From an uncultured Phocaeicola sp. (GTDB lineage: Bacteria; Bacteroidota; Bacteroidia; Bacteroidales; Bacteroidaceae): 20,427 nucleotides of DNA. Under the pieces are notes generated by a model that ran no database searches, was not told the DNA's origin, and was given only the letters and a program-made list of their open reading frames with translations. The position numbers were made by a program, and so were the translations under genes. Numbering within the stretch: the first letter of the stretch is position 1; the number at the start of each line of letters is the position of its first letter. Positions 17,065-20,427 of the stretch are shown piece after piece. The stretch covers positions 1-20,427 of the forward strand of contig CAOYQO010000034.1 of the NCBI GenBank assembly GCA_948566455.1, read 5' to 3'.

Positions 17065-20000
17065 TTACTTACCTGAAGGAGTACCTCCTGCTTTCGCAAC
17101 ATTCACTTCAAGAGCTTCTTTCTTTAATACACCCCACTTGTGAGCGACTTCAACAGAAATATACATCTTGTAATCAACGTTAACCGGAGTACCATTGTTG
17201 TTGAAGTAAGCCAAGTGAGTAGGATCTTTATCCACTTTCTCTGCATTAGCTTTATCAACCACGCCATTAGCTTCAGTAGCCTTCATTTGCTTCAACGATG
17301 CATTGGTCGGCAATTTACCATCTTTCACACCTTCTGTATGCTTGTATGTGTTAGTTGCAGCATCGTATGACAAACTTGTTGTTACCTTGTCAGTCAAGAA
17401 TTTAACATTATGAACGCCATAGTAATCATATAGTTCATGAGCATACTCACCGTTCTTAACATCCTTGATGTCTTGAGCGGCAACTTTATTACCATTCCAA
17501 TCTGTGAAGTTGAATCCGTCAGCTACATTCAAGAAGCTACCATCAATTTCAGCATCAACGAAGTTACCCTTAATAGCACCGTCAATAGATAACGGATCGA
17601 TAAAGAATACTTCAAATTCCTGAACAGGGATCACATTATAGCTGTTATATTCAACAACCAAGTTTACAGGAACTGACTTACCTACCAATGCTTGGGCAGC
17701 CGGAGTACCGTTCAGTTTGTCAATTTCATGCAAACGTATTGTACTTGTACACTCATCATATGTAGAGCCTAATGTTTCATCGAAGTTCCATGGCAAGAAC
17801 TTGGAATCTTTGTTTGTGTCAGCTGTTGCACCCATTACGTTTTGGATAGTTGCAGCCAAAGTCTTCTTATCAGCTTGGATATAATCAAATTGATCCCAGC
17901 TTGTAGGAGCAGCTCCCTTCCATAATGAAATACCATCTGCACTTACATTGTAACCTGCCAAGTAGTCATACTTGTTGAAGCGGCTTTGATCGAACACAAA
18001 GCGTACTTCTGCACAATTACGGATGTACTTAATGAACTGAGCCAAGTTAGCCGGTTTAGCATTTTCAGGCTTATAGATGTAACCATTTACAAGATCAGCA
18101 GAGATATGGCTGTAATCTTTCAAAGCACAGTCGTTGCCGTTATATTCATGGGCATGATCAGGTGTTAGACCGTTGTTATTAGCCCAGCTATCTTCAGCAG
18201 TATTGAACACGATAGGATTAACATTAAATGTACCTTCACCTATGCCATTCTTCCAATATGTTCCTTGGTAAGCAAATTCTTGTTTCGGAACAACAATTTC
18301 TTGATTAAATTTCTGGATAATGTTACCTACTGTTCCAAGTTCGTCTATATATTCAACTTCAATCTCGAATTTAGAAGCATAGTTTCCATCCTTGTTATCC
18401 TTCAATGTTCCAACAGTTTTTTCATTCATAGCCCATACCAAGTTATATGAGGTATTATCCTGTGCATCTTTCAAGAAGCTAAATAACAAGTCAACATTAT
18501 TCTTTAATTCTTCCTTACCATCTTTGATCTGCTTAGAGTCACCTTCACTCCAATCTGCATCAGCATTAACTGATAGGTTCAGCTTAGTCAAATCGATTTC
18601 TACGCCGTCCTTCTTCAAACTCTTGATTTTCAGTGATGTAAAGACTTTATGGAATTCGGTCTTACTCATGCTCTGACCACCATTAAACTTAACTTGATGA
18701 TAGATAGCCTCGTTCATATCTTTAGAGAACAACTGCTGATACATATCATGACAACTGATGGTATCGTTTGCAAAATTAAACGGACTCAATACTTGCTCTT
18801 CCCCTTTATCGATCCAACGAACTTTGATGTAACGTTGTGCAATCAACGCATTGTCGTGTTTTGTATCAATCAATGAAACACGCACAATCGGTTCACGACC
18901 AATAGAAGCACGAGAGTATTGATTGTCGTCCAAATCTACATCATAAACTTCTGATTTCAATCTGTTACCACTCAAAATCTTAGCAAATTCCTGTTCGTCT
19001 GTATCACGATCTCCTTGCAAATATTTTTCAGTAGCTAAAGAGAAACGGAATTCCAAACCGTAATCAGCATAATTCTTCAATTCTTTATGGTTGACATGAT
19101 TATTTGTTGTAGTAGTACATACTGTAACCAAAGTATTCAAGTCTAGCGGTTGGTTGTATGCCCATTCTACGTCAACGAGTTCATTATTTCCTGATTCATA
19201 CAAACACACAGAGTCATGATAGTGAACATATATGTCTTTACCATTTTCTGCATTTTTTTGAATTTCATCAGCAAATTTGTCTTCCAATGCTTTAGTAAAA
19301 TCAGTTTTAGAGTTAGCTAAATAAGGAATAGCTACAATTTCTTCAATGCGTGAGTATTCAGAGTTTACATATACGCCATTTATTTTACCGGCTGCTTTGT
19401 CCGCTTTTTCTGTTTCTGTATAATTAGACTCAGTCACAGGAGCTTTCAAAGATGCCATATAGAATGTTTCTGTAGTACCGTTTGTAGTAGTAGTGATGGG
19501 TTTACCCAAGAAATCATCACTCTTCTTGTAAGTTACTGTCAGTACACCATCTTTGATTTCTTTACCGGTAGGAACAATCGGACTGTTTGTTTTGACTTCA
19601 GCGCTTCTTTTCATTGTATTATTCGATGTGATACAATCGAAAGAAGGCAACTCAATATCTTCAGTACGAACCCCCATGCTCGGACTTACATGGAAATATG
19701 CCTCATTCTTTTCTGTAGAAATATAACGAACTTCTCCAGCTGCAACGTGATCCAATACGGGACGGTTAGTATGTTTGTCTGGACCGCTCTCATGTTTCGC
19801 CATTGGCTTATATACCTGTGGAGTGTACTGTAAGGTAGTCAGAGTAATAGCAGCTATACCATTGATATGGTCTGTAGGAATCAAAGAGAGACTAGTCAGA
19901 CGATGACCTATTACTTGCATGATCTCAGCGCTCAGTTTATCCACTTTGTCATTCAAAGCCTGCAAACTTTCCGAAGTGATGAAATCCGCTTTCAATTCTT

Positions 20001-20367
20001 CTTTTAAAGCTGATATTTTTTTGTCTACACTTTCCAAAGAAGCTAATTTGTCAATCTGAGTCTGAATTTCCTTTTTCAAGTTTTCAAGGTCTGATTCAGT
20101 AACGCCGCTGTTACTACCACCTTCTTCAGCTTTTTTCAGAGCTTCTTCAGCTTTCGCTTTTGCTTCTTCTGCTGCTTTTTTAGCGTCAGCTACAGAACTT
20201 TCCATGGTAGACACCTTTTGGGTAAGTTCTTCAAGTGAGGCTTTTTTATTCAGCTGTTCCTGCAAATCCTCGATGTCATCATCATAGTCTTTACAAGACA
20301 CGAACGTTCCTGTTGACGAGGCCATTAAGGCTCCGAACAGGACTGCACTTAAAAATTTTTTGTTCAT
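17065..20367 (-). CDS. S-layer-like surface lipoprotein 3 with long N-terminal coiled coil
   Basis: This is an 1100-residue lipoprotein sharing the signal peptide of the other two (one Ile-to-Val and a few other changes; lipid cysteine 25, then KDYDDDIE). Instead of a collagen-like segment, it has a long coiled coil from about residue 31 to 155, with an Ala/Glu/Lys-rich stretch (DAKKAAEEAKAKAEEALKKA). It then turns into LTSLSLIPTDHINGIAAITL, which resembles the opening of the BT1927-type S-layer domain of Bacteroides. The long beta-rich region ends in VEVAHKWGVLKKEALEVNV, recalling the end of the 61-3186 protein. The leader (copy 3) lies at the very right end of the window, so its promoter, if any, is outside. 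Confidence 0.86.
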   Translation of the reverse strand: MNKKFLSAVLFGALMASSTGTFVSCKDYDDDIEDLQEQLNKKASLEELTQKVSTMESSVADAKKAAEEAKAKAEEALKKAEEGGSNSGVTESDLENLKKEIQTQIDKLASLESVDKKISALKEELKADFITSESLQALNDKVDKLSAEIMQVIGHRLTSLSLIPTDHINGIAAITLTTLQYTPQVYKPMAKHESGPDKHTNRPVLDHVAAGEVRYISTEKNEAYFHVSPSMGVRTEDIELPSFDCITSNNTMKRSAEVKTNSPIVPTGKEIKDGVLTVTYKKSDDFLGKPITTTTNGTTETFYMASLKAPVTESNYTETEKADKAAGKINGVYVNSEYSRIEEIVAIPYLANSKTDFTKALEDKFADEIQKNAENGKDIYVHYHDSVCLYESGNNELVDVEWAYNQPLDLNTLVTVCTTTTNNHVNHKELKNYADYGLEFRFSLATEKYLQGDRDTDEQEFAKILSGNRLKSEVYDVDLDDNQYSRASIGREPIVRVSLIDTKHDNALIAQRYIKVRWIDKGEEQVLSPFNFANDTISCHDMYQQLFSKDMNEAIYHQVKFNGGQSMSKTEFHKVFTSLKIKSLKKDGVEIDLTKLNLSVNADADWSEGDSKQIKDGKEELKNNVDLLFSFLKDAQDNTSYNLVWAMNEKTVGTLKDNKDGNYASKFEIEVEYIDELGTVGNIIQKFNQEIVVPKQEFAYQGTYWKNGIGEGTFNVNPIVFNTAEDSWANNNGLTPDHAHEYNGNDCALKDYSHISADLVNGYIYKPENAKPANLAQFIKYIRNCAEVRFVFDQSRFNKYDYLAGYNVSADGISLWKGAAPTSWDQFDYIQADKKTLAATIQNVMGATADTNKDSKFLPWNFDETLGSTYDECTSTIRLHEIDKLNGTPAAQALVGKSVPVNLVVEYNSYNVIPVQEFEVFFIDPLSIDGAIKGNFVDAEIDGSFLNVADGFNFTDWNGNKVAAQDIKDVKNGEYAHELYDYYGVHNVKFLTDKVTTSLSYDAATNTYKHTEGVKDGKLPTNASLKQMKATEANGVVDKANAEKVDKDPTHLAYFNNNGTPVNVDYKMYISVEVAHKWGVLKKEALEVNVAKAGGTPSGK

Positions 20368-20427
20368 AATAAAAAAACTTTAAATTTATAAATTTAAAAA
20401 CTCAAAATGTTATTGTTATAAAAGGAC
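20336..20427 (-). repeat. Shared S-layer leader, copy 3 (right end of inverted pair)
   Basis: This is the reverse complement of copies 1 and 2. Counting from 20427, the first 55 bases are identical, base 56 is T instead of C, bases 57-84 are identical and base 85 is G instead of A. The 20-bp palindrome is at 20379-20398. Together with copy 1 it exactly brackets the window as a terminal inverted repeat. Confidence 0.93.

Overview
The window looks like a chromosomal segment from a gut Bacteroidales bacterium, most likely a Bacteroides/Phocaeicola relative. Three things suggest this: lipoproteins with acidic surface-export signals just after the lipid cysteine, a fimbrillin plus FimB/Mfa2 pair, and promoters of the Bacteroides type (-33 TTTG, -7 TAnnTTTG) with almost no Shine-Dalgarno sequences. 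No rRNA, tRNA, CRISPR array, recombinase or transposase gene was seen.

Layout. 1-3248: a large S-layer-like surface lipoprotein gene and its terminator. 3275-4390: a clostripain-family (C11) lipoprotein protease. 4592-6266: an AAA-ATPase/PD-(D/E)XK protein with its own promoter. 6564-8872: a two-gene fimbrial operon (fimbrillin, then a FimB/Mfa2-type lipoprotein with an extra C-terminal domain). 9000-10673: a VirE/VapE-like P-loop protein on the minus strand with a strong promoter. 10696-11085: an unusual array of degenerate 21-23 bp repeats in five successive sequence families, directly upstream of that promoter. 11086-11995: no convincing gene. 12015-13324: a frameshifted ATPase (ATP_bind/DUF234 type) on the minus strand, with a promoter overlapped by a perfect 16-bp palindrome. 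13557-13838: the C-terminal stump of an AraC-type regulator. 13887-16511: a second S-layer-like gene. 16642-16989: a small lipoprotein gene on the minus strand. 17065-20367: a third S-layer-like gene on the minus strand.

The central observation is that the three S-layer-like genes share a nearly identical leader: 60 bp before the ATG and about 30 bp into the signal peptide. Copies 1 and 3 form an inverted pair that exactly bounds the window, with 55 bp perfectly matched at the tips. Copy 2 lies inside, in direct orientation to copy 1 and inverted to copy 3. No copy has a recognisable promoter in the visible sequence. The proteins diverge completely after the first ~35 residues. This is the architecture expected of a DNA-inversion switch that swaps alternative surface-layer genes behind one promoter, comparable to the sap locus of Campylobacter fetus and related in theme to the phase-variable BT1927 S-layer family of B. 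thetaiotaomicron. Inversion would carry the fimbrial, protease and ATPase genes along as cargo. The promoter and recombinase would have to lie outside the window, so the switch is inferred, not shown.

The second unusual element is the 390-bp array of 21-23 bp repeats next to the VirE-like gene. It resembles an iteron or multi-operator region but matches nothing I can name.
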